DNA of 64,000 bases from Actinokineospora baliensis (GTDB lineage Bacteria > Actinomycetota > Actinomycetes > Mycobacteriales > Pseudonocardiaceae): assembly GCF_016907695.1 (NCBI RefSeq), contig NZ_JAFBCK010000001.1, positions 4,390,001 through 4,454,000 on the forward strand, in the 5' to 3' direction. The position numbers were made by a program, and so were the translations under genes. How positions within the stretch are numbered: the stretch's first letter is position 1; every line of letters begins with the position of its first letter. Shown here one piece after another: positions 41,947-50,826 of this stretch. The notes under the pieces were generated by a model. It searched no databases and was not told where the DNA came from. It worked only from the letters and a program-made list of their open reading frames with translations.

Positions 41947-42669
41947 ATGACGATCAGCAGCATCTCCGGCGCGCAGAGCACCGCGGCGCTCCAGCGGGCG
42001 GACGGCGCGCAGCGCTCCGACTCGATGCGCAAGGCCTTCCAGGCCGCCGCCACCGCCCTGGGCATGAGCACCGACGACCTGCGCGGCGCGCTCGACGGCG
42101 GCGACACCCTGTCGTCGTTGGCCAAGACCAAGGGCGTCAGCGAGTCCACCCTCACCGACGCGATCTCCAGCGCCGTCGGCACCACCAACGGCGCCGAGGT
42201 CGCCCAGCGCCTGCTCGCGGGCCCCGGCGGCCACGGCGGACCGGGTGGCCCCGGCGGTCACGGCGGCCCGCCCCCGCCGCCGCGCGACTCCCGGGTCGAC
42301 AGCGCGCTCAGCGCCGTCGCCGACTCGCTCGGCCTCAGCGACGAGGACCTGGAGGACGAGCTCACCTCCGGCACCTCGCTCACCGACGTCGCCGCCGCCA
42401 AGGGCGTGGACGCGACCACCCTCAAAGCCACCCTCACCGACGCCATCAGCGCCGCCGACTCCACCCTGTCCGCCGACGCGGTCAGCGAGCTCGCCGACCG
42501 GATCATCGAGGGCCCGCCCAAGCCCGAGCAGGACAACACCACCGACCGGCAGGCCTTCGACCTGTCGCGCAACTCCTACGACTCCTCGGCCGTGAGCCAG
42601 CAGCTGCTGGCGAGCCTCTACAAGCAACAGTCCGAAACGGTCAGCACCAGCACCCTGTCGTGGGCCTGA
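41947..42669 (+). CDS. Protein with duplicated helical module, unknown function
   Basis: This is 240 residues from ATG 41947, just after AGGCAGGAA; a longer open frame upstream is not supported. Two homologous modules of about 70 residues are visible (RKAFQAAATALGMSTDDLRGAL...SLAKTKGVSESTLTDAI and DSALSAVADSLGLSDEDLEDEL...DVAAAKGVDATTLKATL), separated by a Gly/Pro/His linker. Each module looks like a three-helix bundle with a LG(M/L)S-x-x-DL pattern. The C-terminal 50 residues are polar. There is no signal peptide. The duplication suggests a binding scaffold, but nothing identifies the ligand. Confidence 0.8.
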   Translation: MTISSISGAQSTAALQRADGAQRSDSMRKAFQAAATALGMSTDDLRGALDGGDTLSSLAKTKGVSESTLTDAISSAVGTTNGAEVAQRLLAGPGGHGGPGGPGGHGGPPPPPRDSRVDSALSAVADSLGLSDEDLEDELTSGTSLTDVAAAKGVDATTLKATLTDAISAADSTLSADAVSELADRIIEGPPKPEQDNTTDRQAFDLSRNSYDSSAVSQQLLASLYKQQSETVSTSTLSWA

Positions 42670-42719
42670 CGGGTGCGACGCAGGTCATGAGCGGTACCCG
42701 GCGCCCCGGACGTAGCATC

Positions 42720-42739
42720 GGTTTTCTACACAGAAAACC
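42720..42739. promoter_or_regulatory. Palindromic operator-like site before DUF2218 gene
   Basis: GGTTTTCT at 42720-42727 and AGAAAACC at 42732-42739 form perfect 8-bp arms around ACAC, immediately before the GGGAG ribosome site and ATG at 42751. It does not resemble the known iron-box consensus of actinomycetes. Its position suggests that a repressor would block initiation or translation. Confidence 0.6.
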
Positions 42740-42750
42740 AGGGAGATTCG

Positions 42751-43077
42751 ATGGCGACCTCCAGCGCGCGGGTGCTGACCGACCGACCGGGCCGTTATGC
42801 CAAGCAGTTGGCCGCGCACATGGCCCGAAAGATCGAAACCAGCTGGGACGCCGACGCCGGGGTCGGTGAGCTGCGCTTCTCGGCGGGCACCTCGAGCCTG
42901 CGCGCCGAGGCCGACGCGCTCGTGCTGACCGTCGAGGGCGCCGAGGCCGACCTGGAGCAGCTCGAGGCCGTCGTCGGCAAGCACCTGGTCCGCTTCGGCG
43001 CCAAGGACGAGCTGGTCGTGGCCTGGACCAGGGACAGCGGCGAGCCCGGCACCCAGTGGCGCAACGACGGCGAGTGA
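42751..43077 (+). CDS. DUF2218 domain protein
   Basis: This is a 108-residue cytoplasmic protein spanning one DUF2218 domain: ARVLTDRPGRYAKQLAAHMARKIETSW, LRAEADALVLTVEGAEADLEQLEAVVGKHLVRFG. The family is widespread in actinomycetes and proteobacteria, often near iron or siderophore genes, with no proven activity. The gene has its own operator-like palindrome, and its stop lies 35 bp from the convergent LAL regulator gene. Confidence 0.9.
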   Translation: MATSSARVLTDRPGRYAKQLAAHMARKIETSWDADAGVGELRFSAGTSSLRAEADALVLTVEGAEADLEQLEAVVGKHLVRFGAKDELVVAWTRDSGEPGTQWRNDGE

Positions 43078-43112
43078 GCCACCCGCCGTGATCGGTGTCC
43101 CGGCGTTGTCGA

Positions 43113-46037
43113 TCAGCGGGTTCCGGCGTTGAGCTCCAGCGCGTACTCGCACAGCTCGACCCGGCTGGGGCGGCTGGTCTTGGTGATCAGCGCCGCGACG
43201 TGCTTCTCCACCGTTCGGTGCGAGATGTGCAGTCGCGTGGCGATGACCTTGTTGCTCAGGCGGTGCGCCAGCAGTTCGAAGACCTCGTACTCGCGGGCGG
43301 TGACCCCGAGGGTGCGCAGGGGGCCGGGGAGGCGGTCGGTTCCGGTGCGGCGGGCGGGCAGGACCGCGCCCATGGTGCGCAGGTCCGCGCGGCAGGCGCT
43401 GGCGACGGGGGTGATGGCGTGGCTGTAGAAGTACGTTTCCGCGGCCCGCAGCCAGGTCTGCGGTGCGCCCCACCCGTCGGCGGCGGCGTGCGCGGCCACC
43501 AGGCGCAGGCCGAGGTGGTGGGCCATCGGGTAGAGGGACGCGGTGGCGGTGGCCTTGGCCATCGCGGCGTCGGCGAGGTCGGGGCGGCCGTCGCGGCCGT
43601 GCAGCACGGCTTCGGCGAGTTCGACGAACTGGCGGTTCCACCGCAGCAGCGCGGGCGCCGAGGTGCTCCTGCGCCGCAACTGGGCCCGGTCCGCCCGGCA
43701 GGCCAGCACGTCGAGCAGCAGGGCGAGGCCGTGCCTGCCGGTCAGCTGGAACGTGCTGGGGTTGCTGCGCTCGGCCTCGGCCAGGGCCTGCAGCTCCCGC
43801 TCCGCCTGCGGCAGGTCCTCCTCGAGCAGCGCGCAGAACGCCTTGGCCAGACCGAGCGAGAGCGCCCAACTCGGTGACGGGGTGCCGCCTTGGCGGGCGA
43901 GTTCGGCCAGGGCGGCGGTCATCTCCGTGCGCCTGCCGCGGTGTGCGGCCAGCACCGCCGCGGTCATCAGGGTGTACCGGATCATCGAGTCGATCTGCAG
44001 CCTGCGCACCGCGGCCGCGCAGTCGGCCAACGCCTGTTCCGCGGCGGTGAACTCGCCGGTCAGCACCGCGTCGAGGGCCAGCATGGCGTCGATGTTGTAG
44101 ACGACCACGATCGCGCCCGCGCCCATCGCCTCGCCGCGGGCTTGGCGCAGCGCGTCCGACGTGCCGTCGGCGACCCAGTCGTCCACGGCGAGCCGGACGG
44201 AGGCGTAGATGCGCGAGATCAGCAGGCCGTGCTGCTCGGCGATCTCCCCGGAGCGGCGGAAGTAGCCCACCGCCTCGGCCCGGTCCCGGTCCCTGGCCAG
44301 CACCCCGAGCAGGTCCCAGCCCTGGCAGGCGACCGAGGGCAGGTCGACCCGCTCCGCCGCCGCGACCGCCTGCCTGGCCAGCTCCTCGGCCAGGCGCAAG
44401 CGGTCCTCGCCGGGGGCCTCCAGGATCACCGCGGCCGCGACGATGTCGAGCTGCGCGGTCTCCGCCTCGCCGGGGTCCTCGCCCAGCAGCGCCCTGGCCT
44501 TGTCGATCTGCTCGATGCCCGCCCGCCACTGGCCCGAGAGCCTGGCCAGGGTGGCCAGCCGCACGTGCAGCAGCGCCCTCGTGCGGCGGTCGACCACCCC
44601 CGTGCCGGTGCCCGTCGCCAACCCGTCGGCCAGCCGCCTGGCCCGCTCGAACTCCCCGGCCTCGGCGACCGCGGGCAGCAGCGACACCAGCATCTTGGCG
44701 TGCGCCTCCAGCGCCCCGTGCCCGGCCAGCAGTGCGGTGGCCCGCTCCAGCAGTTCCACCGCCGAGCCGGGCGCGCCGACCGCGAACGCCCGGTCACCCG
44801 CTTCGCCGAACAGTTCCCCCGCCCGCACCGGTTCGCCCGCGCGCTCGCGCAGCACCGCCGCGAGCACGCACCACGGCCCCGGCAGACCGGGGTGCAGGAG
44901 TTCGACCGCGTCGGCCGCCTTGCGCGACATGTCCGCCTGCTCGGCGGGGACCATCTGCGCCAGCAGCGCCTCGGCGGTGAGCGGGTGGCGGAAGGCGTAC
45001 CAGTCGGGCACCGGTTCGTCGGCCACGACCAGTTGGGCGCCGACGCTGGCCCGCAGGCAGCGCAGCAGCCCGCGGTCGTCGATGCCGAGCATGGCCTGCA
45101 CCACCGACAGCGGGAAGCGGTGCCCGAGCACCGCGGCGGCCGAGAGCACCGACCGCCCCTGCTCGCCCAGGTTCTCCGCGCGCCTGGCCACCGCCCACAC
45201 CACCGACTCCGGCACGCTCGGCTTGGCGGGCCCGGTGAGCCGCCACCCGCCGTCGTGCGCCGCGAGCAGTCCACTGTCGACCATCTCGTGCAGGATTTCT
45301 TCGGCGTAGTAGGGGTTTCCCGCGCTGTCGGTGAAGATGCGGTCCACCGCGGCCACCGGGAGTCGACTCTCGTCGACCTCCAGGACCGCGGCGACCAGCG
45401 CGCCGACCTCGGCGCGGTCGAGCCTGCCCAGCCGCAGCAGCCGGTTGTTCCCGCGTCGCGCGGCCGAGGTCGCGAGGTCCAGCGCGGGGCCGGGTTCCGG
45501 CCTGGTCGTGCCGAGCACCGCGACCGGCTGCCTGCCGATGTTGTCGGCCAGGTACTCCACGACGGCGAGGGTTTCCCGGTCGACCTCGTGCAGGTTCTCC
45601 AGCACCAGCAGGCAGCCGCGGTCGCGGCCGACCGCGGCGAGCAGGCGCAGCACCGCCTCGGCCAGCAGCAGCACCGACCCGCTCGGCGGTACGTCGCCCT
45701 CGCGGCTCCAGTCCGGCATCAGCGAGCCCAGGATCGCCCGGTACGGGCCGAGGTCGTCGACGAGGTCGAAGCCACCGCGGTGCAGCGCCATCAGCGCCTC
45801 GCTGATCGGGCGGTACGGCACCGACGGCCCGAGCGTGCTACCCCGCCCCCGCAGGGTGACCATCCCGCTCTCGGCCGCGGCGGCCTCGCCGAACTGGGCG
45901 AGCCGGGACTTGCCGATCCCGGCTTCCCCCACCAGCAGCACCGCGTTCCCGAGACCGGCCGCCGCGGCCCGAAAAGAGCGGTTCAGCGCGGATGCCTCGG
46001 CCTGGCGGCCGATCAGCGACGGCGTCCGCTCATACAT
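43113..46037 (-). CDS. LAL-type (large ATP-binding LuxR) regulator
   Basis: This is 974 residues from ATG 46037; a GTG 24 bases upstream is an alternative. An N-terminal P-loop NTPase carries Walker A GEAGIGKS at 37-44 and a Walker B-like LLVLENL. A long TPR-like helical middle follows, then a C-terminal LuxR helix-turn-helix (about 905-970, LGVTAREYEVFELLAHRLSNKVIATRL, SHRTVEKHVAALITK). LAL proteins are ATP-dependent pathway-specific activators common in actinomycete biosynthetic clusters. It sits downstream of and co-oriented with the LanM and peptide genes and is the likely activator of that cluster. Confidence 0.93.
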   Translation of the reverse strand: MYERTPSLIGRQAEASALNRSFRAAAAGLGNAVLLVGEAGIGKSRLAQFGEAAAAESGMVTLRGRGSTLGPSVPYRPISEALMALHRGGFDLVDDLGPYRAILGSLMPDWSREGDVPPSGSVLLLAEAVLRLLAAVGRDRGCLLVLENLHEVDRETLAVVEYLADNIGRQPVAVLGTTRPEPGPALDLATSAARRGNNRLLRLGRLDRAEVGALVAAVLEVDESRLPVAAVDRIFTDSAGNPYYAEEILHEMVDSGLLAAHDGGWRLTGPAKPSVPESVVWAVARRAENLGEQGRSVLSAAAVLGHRFPLSVVQAMLGIDDRGLLRCLRASVGAQLVVADEPVPDWYAFRHPLTAEALLAQMVPAEQADMSRKAADAVELLHPGLPGPWCVLAAVLRERAGEPVRAGELFGEAGDRAFAVGAPGSAVELLERATALLAGHGALEAHAKMLVSLLPAVAEAGEFERARRLADGLATGTGTGVVDRRTRALLHVRLATLARLSGQWRAGIEQIDKARALLGEDPGEAETAQLDIVAAAVILEAPGEDRLRLAEELARQAVAAAERVDLPSVACQGWDLLGVLARDRDRAEAVGYFRRSGEIAEQHGLLISRIYASVRLAVDDWVADGTSDALRQARGEAMGAGAIVVVYNIDAMLALDAVLTGEFTAAEQALADCAAAVRRLQIDSMIRYTLMTAAVLAAHRGRRTEMTAALAELARQGGTPSPSWALSLGLAKAFCALLEEDLPQAERELQALAEAERSNPSTFQLTGRHGLALLLDVLACRADRAQLRRRSTSAPALLRWNRQFVELAEAVLHGRDGRPDLADAAMAKATATASLYPMAHHLGLRLVAAHAAADGWGAPQTWLRAAETYFYSHAITPVASACRADLRTMGAVLPARRTGTDRLPGPLRTLGVTAREYEVFELLAHRLSNKVIATRLHISHRTVEKHVAALITKTSRPSRVELCEYALELNAGTR

Positions 46038-46097
46038 GGCCCCAATGTATCCGCACCGCACCCGCCCCAGGCGGGGAACGCCGTGATCTGGGCGGGA

Positions 46098-46310
46098 TCA
46101 GGCCAGGAACGGGATGTCGGAGCTGCTGTGCGAGGTGGTGAGCACCGAGGGCAGGACCGTGCTGGCCAGCACCAACCCCATCATCAGGTGCGCGCGGACC
46201 CCGATGCCCTTGGGTCTTTCCAGCTCCATCGCTCCGACCTGGTCGTCGCCGCGGTCGTGCCCAACCGGACCGCCGAGCTCGTCCTGGGTGGTGTTGTCGT
46301 TCTCGCGCAT
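46098..46310 (-). CDS. Putative LanM substrate peptide without cysteine
   Basis: This 70-residue peptide starts at ATG 46310 behind a perfect AGGAGG. The first 50 or so residues are charged, with acidic clusters typical of a leader (TTQDELGGPVGHDRGDD). The C-terminal 20 or so residues are rich in Ser/Thr (TVLPSVLTTSHSSSDIPFLA, nine Ser/Thr counting the preceding Ser). There is no Cys or Lys after residue 40, so classical lanthionine rings cannot form within this peptide. It lies 36 bp downstream of lanM and upstream of the LAL gene on the same strand. A precursor role is inferred from position, size and Ser/Thr density. It could instead be an unrelated small protein. Confidence 0.65.
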   Translation of the reverse strand: MRENDNTTQDELGGPVGHDRGDDQVGAMELERPKGIGVRAHLMMGLVLASTVLPSVLTTSHSSSDIPFLA

Positions 46311-46346
46311 GATGTTCCTCCTGTTGTGTGACCGACCGCGCCTGTG

Positions 46347-49184
46347 TCAGATCAGCGGTTCGGATTCGTTCCCCAACAACAGCACCGACGGCACTGCGCG
46401 CGCGAAACCCAAGCGCAGCAGGCCGAATCCGATGCCGGACAAACCGGTGAGCAAACCGGGTGACGCGAGCGCCCCCGGGGTCGCGCACACCGGTCCGTTG
46501 CTCTCCAACGCGCCGAGCAGCCTTCCCGCCACTCGTTCCCGATCGGTCGCGGTCACCCGGGTGCCGCGCGCGGCGATCGCCTCCAACCGGCCGGATTCCC
46601 CGTGGCACAGGCTCATGTCGACGCGCGGGGGCAGGGTGGCCAGTACCCGCGACCAGTGCTCCGCGTCCGCCACACCCGCCGCCACCAACCCGGCCAGACC
46701 CGCGCACCACCCGGGATCGGCCGGGTCGTCGGGGCCGGTGTCCTCGAGCAGCGCCCGTCCCGCCGAGTTCGCCCCGGCCGCGGTCAACGCCCACCCGACC
46801 CCGGCGCGACCCCTGGCGAAGCCCGGCTCGCGCACCTTCGCGCCCACGGCCGCCGCCCGTTCGGCCAGCAGCGCGATCAGCCCGTCGGCGCCCTCGACGC
46901 CGTGGTCGCGGTGCAGGGTGGCCGCCGCGGCGAGCCCACCCGCGGCGCCGGTCGAGACCGACACGTCCTCCCGGTCGAGCGCCCCGGCCCGCTCGGCGGC
47001 CGCGAGCACGGCCACGCACCGGGCGGCCAGGTCGTGGCCCGCCGGGTCGGCCAGCAGCGCACCGGCCCTGGCCGAGGCGTAGGCGATCCCGCCGAGGCCG
47101 TGGAACCCGCAGCCGACGATCCCCACGGCGTCCCGGTCCCGGTCCAACGCCGCCACCAGCGCGGAGAGCGGGACCAGCGCGGCGCGGGCGAGGTCGGCGT
47201 AGCGCGCCGCGCCGGTCAGCCCGGCCACTTCCGCGAGGAACAGGGCGACTCCGGTGTAGCCCTCGCCCAGGCCCGCGCCCAACGGGCCCAGCGACCAGTA
47301 GCGCTCGTCGACCAGTTCCACGCCGAGCCAGTTGGCCCTGCCGTGGCCGTGCAGGGCGCGGGCGACCAGGTCGTCGGCCAGGTTGCAGGCGGCGGCCAGC
47401 AGCCGCGCCGGAACCGGTGCGACGGCGTCGAAGCCGGTGTCCTGCGGCGCCGCGCGGTGGCGGACCTCCTCCGTCCGGGTGGCCATCGCCGCGGCGATCA
47501 GCCATTCCTGGTCCTGGCGGTCCATCTCGTCCATGGCGGCGACCTTGGCCAACACCCCGGCCAGCGGCGTCTCCGCCAGCACGGCGGGCACCCGCGCGCC
47601 GCCCGCGGCCCACAGGTCGAGTTCGCCGACGCGTGCGGTGAACAGCGGTATGTCGCCGTCGCGCAGGTGCGCCACCTCGTGCTCGGCCAGCCGGGAGCGC
47701 ACCGGGTCACCGGCGACGTCGCGGCTGAGCACACCGAGCGCCCGCTCCCGGTCGCCCCACGTGCGCAGCGCGTCCGGGTGGGTGGTCTCGACGCCCACCG
47801 TGACGTACACCTGCGTCGGGCGCACCAGCACCCGGACCGTGTCCGCCGCCGCGCCCTCGAGCGGTCCGCCCGCGCCGGTGAACGCGGCGCGGTGGGCGGT
47901 GATCGCCTGGTACGCCGCGCGGAAACCGGCCAGCAGGGCGCTCTTGTGGTTCTCCGGCGCCGCCGGGCAGCCGCCGACGGTCGGGCGGTTGTCCGCGCCG
48001 CGCACCGGCCTGGCCGTGCGGACCAGGCGCATCCGGTCGGTCCCCTGCTCGGCCCAGTCGACGGCGTCGTGCGGGTACAGCGCGCCCGCGTCGCCCCCGA
48101 GACCGGACAGGTCGACGGCGCCGTGTTCGCCGAAGACCGGCTGGGGCAGCAGCGCTGTGCGGCAGACCGACGCGGCCAGCGCGTCGGACGCCGGGTCGCC
48201 GCCGGTCACCGTGGCGGGCGGGATGGCCGGGTGGAACACCGTTTCGATGTCGACGAGCACCGGGTGGTCGCCGTGCGCGATCAGGTTCTCGAAGTGCATG
48301 TCCGCGCCGTCGACCGCGTAGAGCAGCGCGAGGATCGCGCCTTGGCGGCGGTAGAAGCGGTCCACCGCCCGCTGATCGGCGCAATCGCGGTGCGCGATGT
48401 GTTCCACCCAGCCATAACCGGGTCGGGCGAGGCAGCGCGCGGTGCGCAGGTCCAGGTCCGGGGTGCGGGCGTTGAGCCACCGCACCGCCCGGTCGTAGCG
48501 CTGGTGCAAGTCGAGTGGGCGTGGCTTGTAGACGATCACCGACCCGTCGGCGAACCGCAGCGAGGCCGCGGCCCGTCCGCCCTCGTGCGGATCCCCGCCG
48601 AGCGCGCCGATCGAGACCAGCGCACCGGGATCGCCGGAGAGCAGGTCCGCGATGACGCGCGACCGGTCTTCGGCGAACCGGCGGAGCAGTTCCCCGGTCG
48701 CCGCCACCGCGTTCAGCGAGAGGGTGCCGATCAGCCGACCCAGAACCGGGTAGCGGTAAAGGGTCGCGCGCAGACCCCCGCGGCTCGTCGTGCGCTCGAT
48801 GAAGTCGGCGAACCGGGCCTGGGGGGTGTCGCCGCGCAACTCGCCCGCCGCTCGCGCCGCGGCCAGGTCGGCCACCAGCGCCCGGGTGGCTATTCCCGCC
48901 AACCGCGCTGACAACCCGCGAACCCAGCCTTCGACAACCGGACCCAGTTCGACCCGCGCGCCCTCGACGGCACCGGAGACCTCTTCAACGAGGAGATCGG
49001 CTGCCGCCTCGGCGACCGGGGCGAGCACCGCGTCGAACGACGCGGGCGTCGCGCCCGGCTCGCCGGTGCCCGCCGAGTCGAGTCGGCGCAGTGCCCCGTC
49101 GACGAACAGCGCCCACCCGGGCGGGGACGGTGATTCGGCGGCTTCTGGGGGCTGGGCCGCCCGCCACCACTGTGGTTCGGTCAC
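46347..49184 (-). CDS. lanM: Type II lanthipeptide synthetase LanM
   Basis: This is 945 residues from GTG 49184, chosen for GAGGAGG 7 bases upstream. The N-terminal dehydratase (DUF4135) has GRAAASLRFADGSVIVYKPRP and the kinase-like core LLYAVDGADMHFENLIAHGDHPVLVDIETVF, which phosphorylates and eliminates Ser/Thr. The C-terminal LanC-like cyclase keeps the zinc ligands Cys827 (GWCAGLAG), Cys860 and His861 (SLCHGESG). Length and domain order are normal for LanM. Both activities appear intact, so the Cys-free peptide next door is unexpected. No transporter/protease LanT is found nearby on this strand. Confidence 0.93.
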   Translation of the reverse strand: MTEPQWWRAAQPPEAAESPSPPGWALFVDGALRRLDSAGTGEPGATPASFDAVLAPVAEAAADLLVEEVSGAVEGARVELGPVVEGWVRGLSARLAGIATRALVADLAAARAAGELRGDTPQARFADFIERTTSRGGLRATLYRYPVLGRLIGTLSLNAVAATGELLRRFAEDRSRVIADLLSGDPGALVSIGALGGDPHEGGRAAASLRFADGSVIVYKPRPLDLHQRYDRAVRWLNARTPDLDLRTARCLARPGYGWVEHIAHRDCADQRAVDRFYRRQGAILALLYAVDGADMHFENLIAHGDHPVLVDIETVFHPAIPPATVTGGDPASDALAASVCRTALLPQPVFGEHGAVDLSGLGGDAGALYPHDAVDWAEQGTDRMRLVRTARPVRGADNRPTVGGCPAAPENHKSALLAGFRAAYQAITAHRAAFTGAGGPLEGAAADTVRVLVRPTQVYVTVGVETTHPDALRTWGDRERALGVLSRDVAGDPVRSRLAEHEVAHLRDGDIPLFTARVGELDLWAAGGARVPAVLAETPLAGVLAKVAAMDEMDRQDQEWLIAAAMATRTEEVRHRAAPQDTGFDAVAPVPARLLAAACNLADDLVARALHGHGRANWLGVELVDERYWSLGPLGAGLGEGYTGVALFLAEVAGLTGAARYADLARAALVPLSALVAALDRDRDAVGIVGCGFHGLGGIAYASARAGALLADPAGHDLAARCVAVLAAAERAGALDREDVSVSTGAAGGLAAAATLHRDHGVEGADGLIALLAERAAAVGAKVREPGFARGRAGVGWALTAAGANSAGRALLEDTGPDDPADPGWCAGLAGLVAAGVADAEHWSRVLATLPPRVDMSLCHGESGRLEAIAARGTRVTATDRERVAGRLLGALESNGPVCATPGALASPGLLTGLSGIGFGLLRLGFARAVPSVLLLGNESEPLI

Positions 49185-49455
49185 GCGAAAGCCTCCTCGG
49201 AGCTCGGCGACTCCAGCATGGTGCCGGCCGCTCGGTGGGGGCCGAATGGGTAACGACCACCCGCTTCGCGCGGCGACATGGGTAGTGCCTGGGTGGTGCG
49301 GGCCCGTCACCCGATCGCCGAGCGGCCCAACTGCCGCCGCGCACCCGCCGTGAGCTGGGCCGCGCCAAGTTGGGGGCTCGGCGCCCATGCTGGGCCGCCC
49401 CGTTCGGTGACACGGTGTGGCAGGCAGGTCCCCAATACCCGTGGGAGGAAAGTCC
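49185..49455. other. Divergent promoter region between lanM and the N-hydroxylase operon
   Basis: The 271 bp between the divergent starts contain ribosome sites at both ends (GAGGAGG for lanM, GGGAGG for the hydroxylase). No coding sequence is supportable. I looked for an iron-regulator palindrome of the TTAGGTTAGGCTAACC type and found none. Confidence 0.5.
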
Positions 49456-50808
49456 GTGTCCAACCGAACTTCAGCAGCGCCCCTGCCCGACGAGGTGCTC
49501 GACCTGGTGTGCGTGGGGTTCGGCCCCGCCAACATCGCGCTCGCCGTCGCCTTCGACGAGCTGTGGCCCAGCGCCAGAGTGCTGTTCCTGGAACGGGAAC
49601 GCGGCGCCCGCTGGCAGCCGGGGATGCTGTTATCCCGCTCCGACATCCAGAACAACCCGGCGCGCGACCTGGTCACCCCGCGCAACCCGCGCAGCCGCTA
49701 CACCTTCGTGAACTACCTGCACGAGAACAACCGCCTCTTCAAGCACCTCAACGTCCCGGCGCACCACCCGTTGCGCAAGGAGTTCGCCAAGTACGTCCAG
49801 TGGGTGGCCGAGCAGGTCCCGGCGGACGTGCGCTACGGCCACGAGGTCACCAGCGTCGGCATCGTCGAGGACGGCGGGCGCGGGCTGGTCGAGGTGCGCA
49901 CCGCCGACGGGCAGCTCGTGCGCGCCAGGGCCGCTGTGGTCGCGCCGGGGCGCACCGCCAACATCCCGGCCGCGTTCGCCGACATCGATCCCCGCAACGC
50001 CTTCCACACCAACCACTACCTGCCCGGGATCGCCGACCTGGACCGGGATTTCGCGGGCACGATCGCGGTCGTCGGCGGCAGCCAGAGCGCCATCGAGGTC
50101 GTGCTCGACCTCGCCGACCGGTTCCCCGCGGCGCGCGTCGCCAACGTCATGTCCGGGTACGGCTACCGGCTCAAGGACACCAGCCCGTTCTCCGAAGAGG
50201 TCTACTTCCCGGAGTTCGTCTCGTACTACCACGCCGCCTCCCCGCAGGGTAAGCACCTGCTGCGCGAGCAGTTGCGGCCGACCAACTACTCCTCGGCCGA
50301 CCGCGACGTGATCGATGCGCTGTACCTGAGGCTCTACGAGGACGACCTCGACGGCGCGCAGCGGATCACGTTGCACACCAACCGGATCATCGAGTCGGTC
50401 GTCGAACGCGGCGGCCGCGTCGCGCTCGACTGCCTCGAGCGGGTCGACGGCAGCCGCGAGGTGATCACCGCGGACCGGGTGGTGCTCGCCACCGGCTTCC
50501 GCGACCTGGGCACCGGCAAGCGCGCCGAGACCCTGCCCCCGCTGCTGGCCGACCTGGTCCCCGCGCTGCGCGTCGACGCCGAGACCGGGGTGCGGGTCGG
50601 GCTCGACTACCGGCTGGCCACCACCGACCCGCAGGCCCCGCCGATCTTCCTCAACGGCCTGTGCGAGTCGAGCCACGGTCTCGGCGACGCCGGGTCGTTC
50701 AGCCTGCTCGCCCTGCGCGCCAAGGCGATCCTGCACAGCGCCCGCCGCGCGCTGACGACCGGGGCCGCGGTCGACGACGCGGACCTGATCGCGGCACCCA
50801 CCCGCTGA
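49456..50808 (+). CDS. Ornithine/lysine-type N-hydroxylase (FAD-dependent)
   Basis: This is 450 residues from GTG 49456 behind GGGAGG. It has the siderophore N-monooxygenase layout: FAD motif GFGPANIALAVA (about 17-28), the substrate-binding segment LLSRSDIQNNPARDLVTPRNP, an NADPH motif VVGGSQSAIEV (about 208-218) and the ATGF motif VLATGFRDLGTG. The family hydroxylates the terminal amine of Orn or Lys (or shorter diamino acids). Because the next gene makes 2,4-diaminobutyrate, N4-hydroxylation of diaminobutyrate is the best guess. A rare TTA codon at 49630-49632 would make expression depend on the late-acting leucyl tRNA. It is the first gene of the NRPS operon. Confidence 0.9.
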   Translation: MSNRTSAAPLPDEVLDLVCVGFGPANIALAVAFDELWPSARVLFLERERGARWQPGMLLSRSDIQNNPARDLVTPRNPRSRYTFVNYLHENNRLFKHLNVPAHHPLRKEFAKYVQWVAEQVPADVRYGHEVTSVGIVEDGGRGLVEVRTADGQLVRARAAVVAPGRTANIPAAFADIDPRNAFHTNHYLPGIADLDRDFAGTIAVVGGSQSAIEVVLDLADRFPAARVANVMSGYGYRLKDTSPFSEEVYFPEFVSYYHAASPQGKHLLREQLRPTNYSSADRDVIDALYLRLYEDDLDGAQRITLHTNRIIESVVERGGRVALDCLERVDGSREVITADRVVLATGFRDLGTGKRAETLPPLLADLVPALRVDAETGVRVGLDYRLATTDPQAPPIFLNGLCESSHGLGDAGSFSLLALRAKAILHSARRALTTGAAVDDADLIAAPTR

Positions 50809-50826
50809 CCCGACCGAGGAGACGCC

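Noticed and set aside
49185..49455. Iron-regulator box upstream of the N-hydroxylase operon
   Set aside because: No palindrome close to the iron-box consensus could be found, so iron control is not claimed.
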